A stretch of DNA of 43,359 bases, from positions 1 to 43,359 of the forward strand of contig CADBEN010000018.1 in the NCBI GenBank assembly GCA_902793685.1, written 5' to 3'. This stretch comes from an uncultured Lachnospiraceae bacterium. Lineage in GTDB: Bacteria; Bacillota; Clostridia; Lachnospirales; Lachnospiraceae. The notes beneath the pieces were generated by a model. That model was given only the letters and a program-made list of their open reading frames with translations. It was not told the DNA's origin and did not search any database. Position numbers and translations under genes: made by a program. This document shows, piece by piece, positions 43,269 to 43,359 of the stretch. Positions within the stretch are counted from its first letter, which is position 1; every line of letters starts with the position of its first letter.

Positions 43269-43288
43269 CTCATGACTAAAGTCACGAG
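43269..43288. repeat. Hairpin resembling an IS200/IS605-family end
   Basis: CTCATGACT and AGTCACGAG form nine pairs (one G-T wobble) around AA. Short imperfect hairpins with a loop of this type, next to a gene, mark the subterminal ends of IS200/IS605/IS1341 elements. No transposase is in the window; the element would extend to the right. The 71 bases after it are not coding as far as I can see. Confidence 0.4.
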
Positions 43289-43359
43289 CTTGTACCTGCC
43301 CGGTGGTGCAGACGGCAGAGCCTCCCACCTTTGGCAAACGCTTTGTTTCGCAGTGCTTC

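Overview
The window looks like a chromosomal segment of a gut- or rumen-type Clostridia bacterium, most likely Lachnospiraceae (Bacillota). Support comes from the moderately high GC content with strong AGGAGG-type ribosome sites, Clostridium-type glutamate dehydrogenases, LuxS, a QueT transporter, a DUF1858 protein, a SpoIIE-type PP2C phosphatase, an NHLM-type HlyD-like protein, and lipoproteins with Ala/Glu/Thr-rich linkers. This is inference from gene content; there is no rRNA, tRNA or CRISPR array to anchor it.

Layout. 1-6.8 kb: a TetR-type regulator diverges from a radical SAM gene, followed by unfamiliar proteins (an internally repetitive 478-aa protein, a probably frameshifted protein, a Gfo/Idh/MocA oxidoreductase, a 201-aa protein, a small membrane protein and a prealbumin-fold lipoprotein). 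6.8-15.1 kb: an alanine/Na+ symporter diverges from a dCache-HAMP-PP2C sensor phosphatase, then an Ig-like remnant, a P-loop protein, a sirtuin, LuxS and an overlapping MATE exporter. 15.1-21.1 kb: an AraC regulator diverges from a zinc dehydrogenase, then a PstS-like lipoprotein, a CorA transporter and a HlyD-PepSY chimera. 21.2-30.7 kb: two tandem glutamate dehydrogenases, a GH1 6-phospho-beta-glucosidase, a 2-hydroxyacid dehydrogenase plus TIM-barrel isomerase under an IclR regulator, a HAD phosphatase and alanine dehydrogenase. 30.8-35.3 kb: a large lipoprotein, an MBL hydrolase and a threonine dehydratase-like enzyme. 35.3-43.3 kb: a short transcription unit with a 28-aa ORF, a decayed alpha-amylase, an HD hydrolase-SurE-truncated MATE operon, a GH5-CBM2 cellulase, QueT, DUF1858 and EamA genes, ending in a hairpin like those at IS200/IS605-family ends.

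How it fits together. Many genes handle amino-acid nitrogen (alanine symporter, two glutamate dehydrogenases, alanine dehydrogenase, threonine dehydratase-like enzyme) or plant polysaccharide (GH5-CBM2, GH1, former GH13). This suits a saccharolytic and amino-acid-fermenting anaerobe.

The most notable observations are: (1) the downstream member of the glutamate dehydrogenase pair has Ala at the catalytic lysine position (K125 of the C. symbiosum enzyme) while every other catalytic or pocket residue I could place is kept except A163, which is Gly; (2) an unusual density of damaged or chimeric genes, several by in-frame internal deletion (GH13 amylase, MATE, HlyD-PepSY); (3) a group of IclR-type dyads around the IclR gene; (4) an isolated short transcription unit with a near-consensus promoter and a strong ribosome site in front of a 28-codon ORF. 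I see no complete defence system, biosynthetic cluster or prophage.
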